This document shows positions 1-11,785 of a stretch of 64,000 bases of DNA, piece after piece. A program made the translations under genes and the position numbers. The stretch covers positions 1 through 64,000 of the forward strand of contig NZ_JAGGOO010000011.1 in assembly GCF_018614415.1 (NCBI RefSeq), given 5' to 3'. This DNA is from Streptomyces sp. ISL-12. GTDB lineage: Bacteria; Actinomycetota; Actinomycetes; Streptomycetales; Streptomycetaceae. How positions within the stretch are numbered: the stretch's first letter is position 1; every line of letters begins with the position of its first letter. A model generated the notes under the pieces. It did not search any database. It was not told the DNA's origin and worked only from the letters and a program-made list of their open reading frames with translations.

Positions 1-57
1 GCTGCTCTTGAACCACGCCAGCTCAGAGGCGTCTCCGGCGGTGGTCTTGCGGATCAT
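1..57 (-). CDS. DUF397 protein, 5' part only
   Basis: The first 19 codons of a minus-strand gene run off the left edge. They read M-I-R-K-T-T-A-G-D-A-S-E-L-A-W-F-K-S-S, which matches the start of DUF397 proteins (the W-x-K-S-S motif). The ATG overlaps the stop codon of the upstream XRE/DUF5753 gene (ATGA), the usual arrangement of these Streptomyces pairs, so the two are probably translationally coupled. In studied examples the DUF397 partner works with the XRE protein in a toxin–antitoxin-like or regulatory pair. That role is inferred here from family knowledge. Confidence 0.75.
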   Translation of the reverse strand, partial: MIRKTTAGDASELAWFKSS

Positions 58-902
58 GTCTCTCCCAGCAGTTGTTCGATGAAGACCAGCGACTCCCGCG
101 GAGAGAGCGCCTGGGCTCGGATCGTGCCATACCGCAGCTCCAGGATGCGGAGGTGCTTGGGGTCCGAGGTCGGTCGCCCGTTGAACGCCCCATCGGATCG
201 GCCGACCGCCGACCCGTCCTCGAACTTCAGCAACTCGATCGTGCCGTCCGTCCCGGAGTGAGTCTCGCAGTCCATCGGCATCACCTGAAGCACGACATTG
301 TGCAACTGCCCCACCTCCAGCAGACGTTCGAGCTGCGGACGCCAGACCATTGTGCCTCCGATGGGACGACGCACCACCCCTTCTTCCAGGACGAAGCTGA
401 GCGCGGGAGCGGGTGAACGCTCGAAGACCGCCCGCCGGGCGATCCGCGCGGCCACCATGCGCTCTACGTCGTCCGGTGAGTACGGCGGCTGCGCGGCTCC
501 GATCACAGCTCGCGCATGCTCCGGCGTCTGCAACAACCCGTTGATGCTGTTGCTCTGGTACACGGCGATCTCAACCGCCTTCGCCTCCGCCTGCCCCTGT
601 GCCCGAACCCTCTTCGGGTACCGGACCTTCTTCACGTCCTCCCAGGTCGCGGAAATGAGCCCACCCGCGTTGAGTACTCGATCCGACCTGTCCAGATACG
701 TCTGCCGAGGAATCCGCCGCCCACCCTCGACCTTGTAGACCAGGTCCTCCCCGTACCCGATCGCCGCCCCGAACTCGGCGGCCCCCATCCCCGCAGCCTC
801 CCTCCGCAACTTCAACTGCCGCCCCACCGTCGCAATGACCGCGACCCCCCACTCATCGTCCGGGTCGACCTCCCACCCCGGCTCATCCACCTCGACGGCC
901 AT
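54..902 (-). CDS. XRE-family regulator with DUF5753 domain
   Basis: A 282-residue cytoplasmic regulator. The N-terminal third carries a helix-turn-helix (LRREAAGMGAAEFGAAIGY followed by VYKVEGGRRIP). The rest matches the DUF5753 sensor-like domain, with the typical V-Y-Q-S…I-N-G-L-L-Q-T-P-E-H-A-R-A segment and L-E-V-x-Q-L…V-V-L-Q-V-M-P. I chose the ATG at 902 rather than the longer frame to 1025 because GAAGGGG lies about 8 bases upstream and the extra residues look like non-coding translation. It is coupled to the downstream DUF397 gene and divergent from the ATPase at 1062. Confidence 0.85.
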   Translation of the reverse strand: MAVEVDEPGWEVDPDDEWGVAVIATVGRQLKLRREAAGMGAAEFGAAIGYGEDLVYKVEGGRRIPRQTYLDRSDRVLNAGGLISATWEDVKKVRYPKRVRAQGQAEAKAVEIAVYQSNSINGLLQTPEHARAVIGAAQPPYSPDDVERMVAARIARRAVFERSPAPALSFVLEEGVVRRPIGGTMVWRPQLERLLEVGQLHNVVLQVMPMDCETHSGTDGTIELLKFEDGSAVGRSDGAFNGRPTSDPKHLRILELRYGTIRAQALSPRESLVFIEQLLGET

Positions 903-1061
903 CACGCACCACCCCTTCGCCGAACCCGCAACGTCACCCACCGCCCTACCCCTCCACCCCGCACCGACAGCCCCGGACGCCCAGGACAAGCTCCGGACAG
1001 TCACGGCACGCATCCGCAGAGTCACTGTCCACGGTAAGCAAGGAACGCCACGCTGAGTGAC

Positions 1062-1520
1062 GTGAATCAGAAATGCCCCTTCAACGTGCGGCTCTCCTCA
1101 ACACCCCGAGGTGCCCGCCTCGCCCGTCTCCTGTCGACCGAGCAACTCCGCTCCTGGGGCCTCCCCACCCACCCCGCCGACCTCCTCGTCGCCGAACTGG
1201 CGGCCAACGCCGCGACCCACGGCCGAGTCCAGGGCCGCGACTTCCGCCTGGTACTCCACGTCATCGACGGCACCCTCCGCATCGAGGTCACCGACACACA
1301 GGGCGACCGCCTCCCCAAACCCCAGGACACGCCGCCGGACGCCGAAACCGGCCGTGGCCTGCTGCTCGTCGACGCGTTGGCCGACCGCTGGGGGGTAGCG
1401 GACGACCGCTTCCCGTGCAAGACCGTGTGGGCGGAACTGCGCCTCACGCCACCGGAACCCGATTCTCCGAACTCCGGTGCCGCGAGCGCCCCCGTGGCAC
1501 CCGCTCACTCGCCCGGGTGA
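1062..1520 (+). CDS. RsbW/SpoIIAB-like ATP-binding protein
   Basis: A 152-residue GHKL-fold ATPase of the anti-sigma or regulatory kinase type that is very abundant in Streptomyces. The N box is ELAANAATHG (about residues 45–54), the G1 box is EVTDTQGD, and the G2 box is ETGRGLLLVDALADRWG. It has no membrane segment or histidine phospho-acceptor, so it is a stand-alone ATPase domain. It is divergent from the XRE/DUF397 pair, a combination repeated at 30.6–32.2 kb. The partner (anti-anti-sigma or XRE protein) cannot be told from sequence. Confidence 0.8.
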   Translation: MNQKCPFNVRLSSTPRGARLARLLSTEQLRSWGLPTHPADLLVAELAANAATHGRVQGRDFRLVLHVIDGTLRIEVTDTQGDRLPKPQDTPPDAETGRGLLLVDALADRWGVADDRFPCKTVWAELRLTPPEPDSPNSGAASAPVAPAHSPG

Positions 1521-1647
1521 ACATCACCGGCCGGGCTGGCGTTCACGTCCCCCAACTGCCCTACGCTCAGCGGCAACAGAACGGCCCCCGCAGGGACGGC
1601 AATCCCGGAGCGAGGGCCTCACCACCCAGGAAGAAGAGACCTTCCCG

Positions 1648-1695
1648 ATGGATACCAAAACCCTATCGCGCCTTGCCCTCCCCGCTCCGGCGTGA
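1648..1695 (+). CDS. possible 15-residue leader peptide
   Basis: A short frame, ATG at 1648, reads MDTKTLSRLALPAPA and stops at TGA 1693–1695. A purine-rich AGGAAGAAGAG lies about 8–18 bases upstream. Its stop overlaps the ATG of the next gene (TGATG), which suggests translational coupling. Too short for statistical support. Confidence 0.3.
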   Translation: MDTKTLSRLALPAPA

Positions 1696-1961
1696 TGCAC
1701 GAAAACACCCGCCACACCACCCACTTCGTGGTGATCGGCAACCACCTCGCGCAACACAGCGAACTCTCCGGCCTGGCCATCGGCGTGGCCGTCCACATCC
1801 AGTCGCTGCCGACCGGCACACCCGCCGCCGACCCGGCCGAACCGGCGGAGGCGGTCCCCCTGCTGCGCGAGATCGCCGTACTGCGCGAGCTCACCGAGGC
1901 GGACGGCACCCTCAGCCTCAGCGCCCTGGAAGACCTCCGCCGCACACCCACCCACCCGTAA
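1695..1961 (+). CDS. short HTH-family protein, probably internally deleted
   Basis: An 88-residue protein. Its first ~45 residues (TTHFVVIGNHLAQHSELSGL, then A-I-G-V-A-V-H-I-Q-S-L-P-T-G) resemble the N-terminus of a common Streptomyces family of helix-turn-helix proteins, as I recall them. The helix-turn-helix that should follow S-L-P-T-G is missing, and the chain continues with an unrelated acidic, leucine-rich tail (LREIAVLRELTEADGTLSLS). It may be a deletion derivative or a small protein in its own right. An alternative GTG start is at 1692. There is no strong ribosome-binding site of its own; translation probably comes from the overlapping leader frame. Confidence 0.5.
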   Translation: MHENTRHTTHFVVIGNHLAQHSELSGLAIGVAVHIQSLPTGTPAADPAEPAEAVPLLREIAVLRELTEADGTLSLSALEDLRRTPTHP

Positions 1962-1977
1962 CCCCGCAAGGAACTCC

Positions 1978-2880
1978 ATGGTCAGCTCGTCGCACGAGGC
2001 GATGCACCGCGTCTTCCAGGACCACCCGACGCTCTTCTCCCGCGTCTCCCAAGCCCTCGGCGTCCCTCTGCCACCGCCCGTCTCGGTCAGCGTGCTGCCC
2101 AACGACGTGACGGAGACGGAGCCCATCGAACGCCGTATCGACACTCTGCTCCGCATCGAGACCCGGCACGACGGGTCCTTCCTGCTCGCCATCGAGGCAC
2201 AGCGGAAAAAGGACCCGGAGAAATCGGTCAGCTGGAGTTACTACCTCGCCTACCTGCGCAGCAAGTACCGCCTGCCGCCCCTCCTCCTCGTGGTCTGCCA
2301 GGACCGCGCCACGGCCGAGTGGGCGGCCCGACCGGAGCCCATCGGGTTCTGCTCATGGCCCTCGCTGACCGTTCGGCCCATCGTCGCCGGCCCCCACAAC
2401 ATGCCGGTGATCACCGACCCGGACCAGGTCCGCGAAGACCTCGCCCTGGCCGCGCTGGCCGCGATCGTCCACGGCGCGAGCCCGGACATCGAGGGCATAC
2501 TGAAGGCCATGTCGACGGCGCTCATGGACGAACCGGAGCCCGTCAGCATTCCCTTCGTCGAACTCATCTTCCGAGGACTGGGCAAGCTGCCCGCCGCAGA
2601 GATCTGGAGCAAACTGGTGGTCGTGGACCTTGATTTCTACCAGTCGGACTTCTTCCAGAAGGCGACCGAGAAAGCGCGCACCGAAGGCCGCGCCGAAGGC
2701 CGCGCCGAAGGCGAAACCCAACAGGCGGTCAAGGACGTCCTCGACGTCCTCGCCCAGCGCGGCATCGACGTCCCGCCGGAGGCACGCGAGCGCATCACCC
2801 ACTGCGGTGATCCCGAGCTGCTGCACACCTGGCTCCTGCGAGCCGTGACCGCGACCTCCCTCGACGAGGTCATCGACTGA
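1978..2880 (+). CDS. Rpn/PD-(D/E)XK-like nuclease-family protein
   Basis: A 300-residue protein of a family widespread in Streptomyces. Residues ~45–85 hold the probable PD-(D/E)XK-type core: E-R-R-I-D-T-L-L-R-I-E-T, then FLLAIEAQRKKDPEKSVSW followed by SYYLAYLRSKY. The catalytic E-x-K is present as E-A-Q. This is typical of recombination-promoting nuclease (Rpn)/transposase-like proteins. The C-terminal part contains a short tandem repeat (T-E-G-R-A-E-G-R-A-E-G) and a helical tail. The start is ATG at 1978 after AAGGA. Nuclease activity is inferred. Confidence 0.6.
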   Translation: MVSSSHEAMHRVFQDHPTLFSRVSQALGVPLPPPVSVSVLPNDVTETEPIERRIDTLLRIETRHDGSFLLAIEAQRKKDPEKSVSWSYYLAYLRSKYRLPPLLLVVCQDRATAEWAARPEPIGFCSWPSLTVRPIVAGPHNMPVITDPDQVREDLALAALAAIVHGASPDIEGILKAMSTALMDEPEPVSIPFVELIFRGLGKLPAAEIWSKLVVVDLDFYQSDFFQKATEKARTEGRAEGRAEGETQQAVKDVLDVLAQRGIDVPPEARERITHCGDPELLHTWLLRAVTATSLDEVID

Positions 2881-2912
2881 CAGCTCCCAGAAGCGCGCCC
2901 AGCAGGGGAGCG

Positions 2913-4025
2913 TCAGGTTCTCGTGACCTTCCCGCAGGTCATGTCCCGCTTCCCCGTCAACGGCTCGCTCCGGTCGTACGGATCGACCTCCGGCCCCGTC
3001 GCCGGCGAGCCCGTGGCGGACGCGCCCGTGAAGGACGGGTGGAGGTAACCGTCGTACACCTCGCACGCGGTGTTGCCGAAGTCGGCGTAGTACGACTTCG
3101 GCAGCAGCCGCCCCTCGGTGGCCTCCCACCGCTCCGGGTCGGCCAGCATCATCGTCACGTCCCGGCGGACGATCGTACGGTCGACGGCCTCGTCGCCCCC
3201 GACCCGCTCGACGGCGTAGACGAAGGTGTAGTCGGCGTGCACCTCGACCGAGCCCGGGTCGCCGGCCTCGTACGTCATCTCCCCGCGCACCTTCACCGCG
3301 CCCCCGATGACCCTGGCCTCGTCCGGGTCGAACCGGGTGAACAGCGTCAGCGGGTCGTCCTCCCGGCTCGGGTCGCTCAGCGACCGCTCCACCTGGTCCG
3401 TCAGGCCGGGACTCTTCGGGTCGAGCAGACCGATCGCCTTCTCCGGGCGCTCACCGCCGAGCACATCCGGGTCGAGGTGGGAGGCGACCAGCAGTTCCTT
3501 GGTCATCCGCAGCGCGGACGCCACGTCCGCCTCGCTCATGCCGCCGACCGCCTTCGCCTTCGGCAGCTCGATCCCTTCCGCGCCGTCGGCCCAGCCCAGC
3601 GCGGGCGACCCGCGGAACGGCTCCGCGCGGGTGGGCAGCCCGGAGTCCGGGGACTTCGCCTCCGTCGTCCCCGTGTCACCGAAGCGGTCCAGCAGGAGCG
3701 AGGGCCGTACGGCCACGACGGCGACGGCCGCGGCGAGCACCACGCCGGCCACGGCGAGGACACGGCGCCGGCGCGTACGCCGGCCGTTCAGCTCGTCCCA
3801 CGCGGGGCCGGTACGCCACCCGGGCGGGTCGGCCTGCCGGCCCTTCTTCCGCCGCCGGGCGGCTTCCTCCTCCTCCCGCAGCCGCCGCGCCACCATCCGC
3901 GCCCGCGCCGAGGGCTCCTCGGGCGGCGCTGCTCCCCCGCCCGGGGAGCCCTCGGCGGCGTCCTTCAGGAACGCCTCCAGCTCGGCGTCGGAAAGGGACG
4001 GTTCGTCACCGGACGAGTTACTCAC
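2913..4025 (-). CDS. single-pass membrane protein of unknown function
   Basis: A 370-residue protein. It begins with an acidic segment (~1–55), then a strongly basic stretch (RRLREEEEAARRRKKGRQ), and a single transmembrane helix at about residues 87–106 (VLAVAGVVLAAAVAVVAV). The rest is an extracytoplasmic domain of ~260 residues that I do not recognise. It has only one cysteine pair near the C-terminus (T-A-C-E-V-Y and M-T-C-G-K-V). Looks like a conserved Streptomyces cell-envelope protein; function unknown. Confidence 0.7.
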   Translation of the reverse strand: MSNSSGDEPSLSDAELEAFLKDAAEGSPGGGAAPPEEPSARARMVARRLREEEEAARRRKKGRQADPPGWRTGPAWDELNGRRTRRRRVLAVAGVVLAAAVAVVAVRPSLLLDRFGDTGTTEAKSPDSGLPTRAEPFRGSPALGWADGAEGIELPKAKAVGGMSEADVASALRMTKELLVASHLDPDVLGGERPEKAIGLLDPKSPGLTDQVERSLSDPSREDDPLTLFTRFDPDEARVIGGAVKVRGEMTYEAGDPGSVEVHADYTFVYAVERVGGDEAVDRTIVRRDVTMMLADPERWEATEGRLLPKSYYADFGNTACEVYDGYLHPSFTGASATGSPATGPEVDPYDRSEPLTGKRDMTCGKVTRT

Positions 4026-4153
4026 GGTTCACTCACAGGCAAGAGACGGGACATGTCGCGGGACCAGTTTTCCTCCCGGCACTGACAATGCCCATACCTA
4101 TGCGCGGCCTGTGATCAAATCGGACCCCGCTCGCCCGACTCTCCCCGCTCGCC

Positions 4154-5107
4154 CTACTCACCCCGCTCGCCCTGCTTGGACGCGACCCGCCCCACCGGCT
4201 CGGCCTCCGCCGCCAGCTCGTCGCACGCCGTCTTCCAGGCGCCGTCTCCGGGGACGAGCGCACCGCGCAGGTACGCCGCGGCGAGCCGGGCGACGGCCGC
4301 GACCCGCGCCGGGTCCTCGTCCGTCGTCTCCGCGGCGTCGTACCCGGCGATCCCGCCGAGGCCGTGTCCCGCGCCGAACACGGTGAGCAGGGACTTGGGG
4401 CCGGGAGCGAGGTGGTAGGGGTCGGCGTGCCAGTCCGGGCCCAGGTCCGTGAAGTGCCGGGAGTCGTCCTCGTCACCGGCGACGACCAGGGCGGGCGTCG
4501 TCATCGTGGAGAAGTCGATGGACCGGAAGACCGGGACCGCCTCGGTCATCGGGCCGGTCAGCACGTCCCCGCCCCGGCCGGGCGCGGCCAGCAGCACGCC
4601 CGCCTTGATGCGGGGTTCGAGCAGGCTCACCACCCGCCCGTCGTCGGGGTCGGTGGCCCGCGCCCCGAGCAGCAGGCTCGCGGTGTGGCCGCCGAGCGAG
4701 TGCCCGGCGACGGCGACCTTGCCGTGGTCGATCCGCCCGGCGAGCCCCGGCACCGCGGCCTCGACCACGTCGAGCCGGTCGAGGACGTGCGTCATGTCCT
4801 CGGCACGCGAGCGCCAGAACAGGGACCCGGAGCCGGGTCCGCTGTGCAGGTGGCTCAGCGTCCGGGAGCTGAGGTGGGTGGGCTGCACGACGGCGAAGCC
4901 CTGCGCGGCCCAGGCGTGCGCGAGCGGCGCGTAGCCGTTCAGGGAGGAGAGGTGGTTCGAGGGGCCGTGACCGTGCGAGAAGAGGATGACGGGCAGGCCG
5001 GCCGCCCCGGTCGCGGGCACGGTGACCCGCACCTGGAGGTCCACGGGACGTCCGGGCACCGGCAGGACGACGGGGCTGTACGAGAGAACAGGGGTCGGTG
5101 CGCTCAT
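4154..5107 (-). CDS. alpha/beta hydrolase, chlorophyllase/dienelactone type
   Basis: A 317-residue soluble serine hydrolase. The oxyanion-hole region is [11 protein letters not shown], the nucleophile elbow is G-H-S-L-G-G (serine near residue 160), and the late region [10 protein letters not shown] supplies the catalytic histidine. ATG at 5107 has GGAGGG 6–11 bases upstream, so I prefer it to the upstream frame at 5134. The substrate is unknown. A palindromic operator-like region lies directly upstream (5126–5155), which suggests control by a repressor encoded elsewhere. Confidence 0.8.
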   Translation of the reverse strand: MSAPTPVLSYSPVVLPVPGRPVDLQVRVTVPATGAAGLPVILFSHGHGPSNHLSSLNGYAPLAHAWAAQGFAVVQPTHLSSRTLSHLHSGPGSGSLFWRSRAEDMTHVLDRLDVVEAAVPGLAGRIDHGKVAVAGHSLGGHTASLLLGARATDPDDGRVVSLLEPRIKAGVLLAAPGRGGDVLTGPMTEAVPVFRSIDFSTMTTPALVVAGDEDDSRHFTDLGPDWHADPYHLAPGPKSLLTVFGAGHGLGGIAGYDAAETTDEDPARVAAVARLAAAYLRGALVPGDGAWKTACDELAAEAEPVGRVASKQGERGE

Positions 5108-5125
5108 GATGCGCCCTCCACTAAG

Positions 5126-5155
5126 CGGAACCATGTTCCGTTACGATACGGAACA
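5126..5155. promoter_or_regulatory. operator-like palindromes upstream of hydrolase gene
   Basis: Three alternating half-sites sit in 30 bases: CGGAAC (5126), GTTCCG (5135) and CGGAAC (5149). The last two form a 22-base dyad, TGTTCCGT–N6–ACGGAACA (5134–5155). The first two form CGGAACCATGTTCCG. This is the size and symmetry of TetR-type operators and lies 19 bases upstream of the hydrolase start. Confidence 0.6.
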
Positions 5156-5196
5156 CCGCTCCGTTCAGTCGACACACCCACACCCGGACACGGCGA

Positions 5197-5230
5197 AGGG
5201 GCCCGCACGACCGAAGTCGTACGGGCCCCT
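5197..5230 (-). terminator. terminator after tuf
   Basis: A 15-base stem with one mismatch (AGGGGCCCGCACGAC / GTCGTACGGGCCCCT) and loop CGAA, 25 bases past the tuf stop codon. It also separates tuf from the downstream hydrolase promoter. Confidence 0.8.
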
Positions 5231-5254
5231 CCGAGCCACTCAGGACAGGTCAGA

Positions 5255-6448
<1,194 letters not shown>

Positions 6449-6637
6449 GGGGGTCCTCCTGGAGTGGTTCTGAACGCCTTGCTTCATCGGCGCCAGGTGA
6501 TCTTTGCTGGATAGCCCGGGCCCGGGGGGCTTTCCGCCGACGGCCCGGCGGGTAGCCGGTTCGCGACGGAATGCCCTGATGCAGGCTCCGGAGTCAAGCC
6601 TAAGGCGTGGGAACGTGGTCCGTTAAACGGAGCCTCG

Positions 6638-8764
<2,127 letters not shown>

Positions 8765-8803
8765 AAGGCTTCAGTCTTCTCTCGGTCTCGATGGGGGTAG
8801 CGA

Positions 8804-9274
8804 CTACCAGCGGTAGTGCGCGAAGGCCTTGTTGGACTCGGCCATCTTGTGCGTGTCCTCGCGCTTCTTGACGGCCGCACCGAGGCCGTTCGAGGCGTCG
8901 AGAAGCTCGTTGAGCAGACGCTCGGTCATGGTCTTCTCGCGACGGGCGCGGGAGTAACCGACGAGCCAGCGCAGCGCGAGCGTGTTGGCGCGACCGGGCT
9001 TGACCTCGATCGGCACCTGGTACGTGGCGCCACCGACACGGCGGGACTTGACCTCGAGGGTCGGCTTGATGTTCTCCAGCGCGCGCTTCAGCGTGATGAT
9101 CGGGTCGTTGCCCGTCTTCTCACGCAGACCCTCCATGGCGCCGTAGACGATGCGCTCGGCGGTGGAGCGCTTGCCGTTGAGCAGCACCTTGTTGATCAGG
9201 GAGGTCACCAGAGGAGAGCCGTAGACCGGGTCGATGATGACCGGACGCTTCGGGGCGGGGCCCTTACGAGGCAT
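8804..9274 (-). CDS. rpsG: 30S ribosomal protein S7
   Basis: A 156-residue small-subunit assembly protein that binds the 16S 3' domain. It starts [12 protein letters not shown] and ends with the typical [15 protein letters not shown]. It follows rpsL with a 2-base gap, so the two are translated together. Confidence 0.98.
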   Translation of the reverse strand: MPRKGPAPKRPVIIDPVYGSPLVTSLINKVLLNGKRSTAERIVYGAMEGLREKTGNDPIITLKRALENIKPTLEVKSRRVGGATYQVPIEVKPGRANTLALRWLVGYSRARREKTMTERLLNELLDASNGLGAAVKKREDTHKMAESNKAFAHYRW

Positions 9275-9276
9275 TC

Positions 9277-9648
9277 TTACTTCTCCTTCTTGGCGCCGTA
9301 GCGGCTGCGAGCCTGCTTGCGGTTCTTGACACCCTGGGTGTCGAGGGAGCCGCGGATGATCTTGTAGCGAACACCCGGCAGGTCCTTCACACGGCCGCCG
9401 CGCACGAGCACGATGGAGTGCTCCTGCAGGTTGTGCCCCTCACCCGGAATGTAAGCGGTGACCTCGATCCCGCTGGTCAGACGCACACGCGCGACCTTAC
9501 GCAGGGCCGAGTTCGGCTTCTTCGGGGTGGTCGTGAACACACGCGTGCAGACGCCGCGGCGCTGAGGAGAACCCTCGAGTGCGGGCGTCTTGTTCTTCTC
9601 GACCTTGTCCTGCCGGCCCTTTCGGACCAGCTGCTGGATCGTAGGCAC
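9277..9648 (-). CDS. rpsL: 30S ribosomal protein S12
   Basis: A 123-residue decoding-centre protein with a GTG start. The segments associated with streptomycin resistance are wild type: T-T-P-K-K-P-N (Lys equivalent to K43) and [11 protein letters not shown] (Lys equivalent to K88). First gene of the str operon; in most streptomycetes rpoC lies a few genes upstream, whereas here about 22.6 kb separate rpoC from rpsL. Confidence 0.99.
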   Translation of the reverse strand: MPTIQQLVRKGRQDKVEKNKTPALEGSPQRRGVCTRVFTTTPKKPNSALRKVARVRLTSGIEVTAYIPGEGHNLQEHSIVLVRGGRVKDLPGVRYKIIRGSLDTQGVKNRKQARSRYGAKKEK

Positions 9649-9934
9649 TACTTCTCCGGTCTCTTGTGCCGATGGGTACAGCTAACCTGGAACGTCGCCG
9701 ACCCACGCGGTCGGGTGTGTCGAATCCGGCGGACTCCCGCCGCGAGGCGAAAAGAGCACAGATTACGGTGGCCGCTCGCGGACCCCCGTACGGTTCACAG
9801 GCACGCACAGGAGCCAGGGCACACCCCAGGCACAAGGTCTGAGCGTACCTACCGCATTCGCTGTGGTCAAAACAAATGGGCGGCGACCTGCATCGCCATG
9901 CGGCCCCTGTCAAGACACCGCACCGAAAACGCGC
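9649..9934 (-). promoter_or_regulatory. str operon promoter/leader region
   Basis: A 286-base non-coding stretch between rpsL and the DUF1707 gene. It must hold the promoter and 5' leader of rpsL–tuf, but I cannot assign -35/-10 boxes with confidence. Confidence 0.4.
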
Positions 9935-10501
9935 TCAGCCGGCCGAGACCAGCCCCGCCACGACCAGCAGCAGGACGAAGAACACCCACCCGGCCACCGA
10001 CAGCCACCCCAGCACCAGCCCGGTCATGGCCAGCCCCTCGCCACGTTCCCCGCTCCGCCGCATCTCGGCCCGCGCCGCATGCCCGAGGATGACCGCGGGC
10101 ACCCCGCTCAGCCCGGCCGTGGCCACCGTGAGCACCCCGCAGACCAGCGCCCCGACCGCCTTGCCGTTGGTGACCGGCGGAGGCGGCAGAAACGTCGCCG
10201 GCACCCCCTGCCCGAGCGGCGCCGGCCCCTGCGGCAGATCAGCGACGAGCAACGCCAGCTCCCCCACGGTCCGCGCCTCGTACGCCCGCGCCACCCGCTT
10301 CTCGAACTCGGCGTGCTCCAGCCGCCCCTCCCCGTACCCGGCCCGCAGCACATCGACGGCCCGCTCGCGCTCGGCGTGGGAGGCGAGCATGGACGGCTGC
10401 CCCTGGCCCTGGCCCTGACCCTGGCCGTGCCACGGCTGCAGCGGCGGCTGCGGTTGCGGCGTGGGCTGCCAGGGCGGGTACGGCGACGGCGGTTGCGACA
10501 C
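9935..10501 (-). CDS. DUF1707/DUF4190 membrane protein
   Basis: A 188-residue protein. A proline/glutamine-rich start includes a (G-Q)n run from the repeated triplet-like sequence at ~10400–10430. A DUF1707 domain follows (RERAVDVLRAGYGEGRLEHA, then E-F-E-K-R-V-A-R-A-Y-E-A-R-T). Two hydrophobic helices (VGALVCGVLTVATAGLSGV and VLGWLSVAGWVFFVLLLVV) match DUF4190. GTG at 10501 has GGGAGG 6 bases upstream. Localisation is the membrane with the DUF1707 domain probably cytoplasmic. Function unknown. Confidence 0.8.
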   Translation of the reverse strand: MSQPPSPYPPWQPTPQPQPPLQPWHGQGQGQGQGQPSMLASHAERERAVDVLRAGYGEGRLEHAEFEKRVARAYEARTVGELALLVADLPQGPAPLGQGVPATFLPPPPVTNGKAVGALVCGVLTVATAGLSGVPAVILGHAARAEMRRSGERGEGLAMTGLVLGWLSVAGWVFFVLLLVVAGLVSAG

Positions 10502-10718
10502 GGAGCACCTCCCGAGGGGCGGGGTCTCTCCATGATGCGCTGCCGGAAGGCCGTATGGGAGCGGTACGTCCGGGCTGGACGGAAAAAGACCGAGAAGACG
10601 GACGGCGTTCCTGGTGCTCGGCCGGCCGCCACGTGGACGACAGACGCGCACAGCTCAACGCTCGCCCCTTTCCCCAGCCCAGAACACGCCTGCCCGCGCT
10701 CCGCGACCCTCGCGGAGG

Positions 10719-11165
10719 TCAGCCGCGTCGGCTGCGGCGAGTGGGGAACTCACGGTCGGCGGCGGCCGGGAGGAACTGCCCGGCGACGCGCAGGAACATC
10801 TCCCGCTGCTCAGCCGGAACGCCGAGGGCCGTGGCGGCCTCCTCCAGGGTGAGCCGTTCCCCGCCGCCGGGCCGGTCAGGGGCGTCCTGGGACGACGGCA
10901 GCGGCAGTTCCTCCTCGGTGAGCCGCCCGGAGCGGATCAGCATCTCCCGTACGGGGATGTCGAGGACGCGGGCCAGGCGCCGCATGGTCTCCAGGTCGGG
11001 CATGCTCTGGCCCTGCAGGAGCCGGGTGATGGCGGCTCGGTGCACCCCCGCCTCATCGGCCAGGCGCGACTTGCCGCCGCCGCGCGGACTGTCGATGTCG
11101 TAGCCCCGCCGACGGATCACCTCTTCGATCCAGGCCGTGAACGCTTCCAGTTCGCTGACTGTCAC
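10719..11165 (-). CDS. helix-turn-helix regulator, paralogue of the 13.5 kb gene
   Basis: A 148-residue XRE-like DNA-binding protein. The HTH is at about residues 25–75 (LADEAGVHRAAITRLLQGQS, then M-P-D-L-E-T-M-R-R-L-A-R-V-L). A C-terminal segment (LTLEEAATALGVPAEQREMF) is shared with its paralogue at 13529. The conserved start E-x-x-A-F-x-A-W-I-E and the block D-I-D-S-P-R-G-G-G-K-S-R are nearly identical in both. It is divergent from the WhiB-like operon. A 22-base motif 39 bases upstream is also found at exactly the same distance upstream of the paralogue, so both are probably controlled by the same factor, possibly themselves. Confidence 0.85.
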   Translation of the reverse strand: MTVSELEAFTAWIEEVIRRRGYDIDSPRGGGKSRLADEAGVHRAAITRLLQGQSMPDLETMRRLARVLDIPVREMLIRSGRLTEEELPLPSSQDAPDRPGGGERLTLEEAATALGVPAEQREMFLRVAGQFLPAAADREFPTRRSRRG

Positions 11166-11203
11166 GGATGCTCGCCTCCCTTCAGAGCGGGCCCAAGGCT
11201 ATC

Positions 11204-11225
11204 GCGCTTGCGCGCACGGAATTAC
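11204..11225 (-). promoter_or_regulatory. conserved motif upstream of regulator 1
   Basis: On the minus strand this 22-base block reads GTAATTCCG, three variable-type bases, then GCGCAAGC and two bases. It ends 39 bases before the start codon of the 10719–11165 gene. 19 of 22 bases match the block at 13469–13490. Confidence 0.65.
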
Positions 11226-11337
11226 AACTTTCGCAGACGCAATGTGGAGATTTCGTCGAGGAAGCGCTACTTCCGGACGCCGCGAGGCGCTACCTCACAC
11301 CCTCCGTATCCATCCGGAACCACACCGTCAGATTATC

Positions 11338-11363
11338 GTTGCGAGCTCGCACGCAATCTGTCA
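11338..11363 (+). promoter_or_regulatory. conserved motif upstream of WhiB operon
   Basis: GTTGCGAGCTCGCACGC, four bases, then TGTCA. The same 17-base block (one difference) and TGTCA with the same four-base gap occur at 14106–14131, upstream of the tail operon. It lies 120 bases before the WhiB-like start codon, in the 292-base divergent region, which otherwise holds no gene I can see. Confidence 0.65.
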
Positions 11364-11457
11364 GTGTGCCTTCGGCGCCGTTCCCTCGCTCCTCCCCCGC
11401 CGCCCGCCACCCCGGCATCCCGCACGCCTCGCACTGCTCGCGTTCCTCGGAGACCTC

Positions 11458-11730
11458 ATGGACCTCGCTCCTCTCACCGCCGTCGACCACAGCTGGACTG
11501 CCTCGGCCGCCTGCACCGGGCTGCCGCCCGAGGCGGTCTTCGCCGGTCGCCCCGCCCAGGCCGCCCCGGCCCTCGCCGCCTGCGCCCGTTGTCCGGTCGT
11601 ACGGCTCTGCGAGGCGACGGTGGCCCCCGCCGACAGCTGGTTCGACGGCGTGTGCGCGGGCCGGCTGTGGCACAACGGCCGCCCGGTCCCGCTGGACCGG
11701 GGCGGACGGCGCCGCACGACGGCCGCGTAA
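11458..11730 (+). CDS. WhiB-like iron-sulphur regulator
   Basis: A 90-residue Wbl protein. Four cysteines (C19, C42, C45, C51; C-x22-C-x2-C-x5-C) give the 4Fe-4S pattern. The usual turn motif G-[VI]-W-G-G is altered to G-V-C-A-G-R-L-W, adding a fifth cysteine, and a basic C-terminal tail (R-G-G-R-R-R) can contact DNA. Wbl proteins regulate development and are also encoded by actinophages. GGAG lies 8 bases before the ATG. First gene of a three-gene operon placed between two paralogous HTH regulators, so it is a candidate activator of the tail genes. Confidence 0.85.
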   Translation: MDLAPLTAVDHSWTASAACTGLPPEAVFAGRPAQAAPALAACARCPVVRLCEATVAPADSWFDGVCAGRLWHNGRPVPLDRGGRRRTTAA

Positions 11731-11785
11731 GCCGGAGCACTCCTTTTCCCCGATCCCGTACCACCCGCACGAGAAGGGCCACGCC

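Noticed and set aside
9277-9648. Streptomycin-resistance allele in rpsL
   Set aside because: Both key lysines and the flanking residues are wild type.
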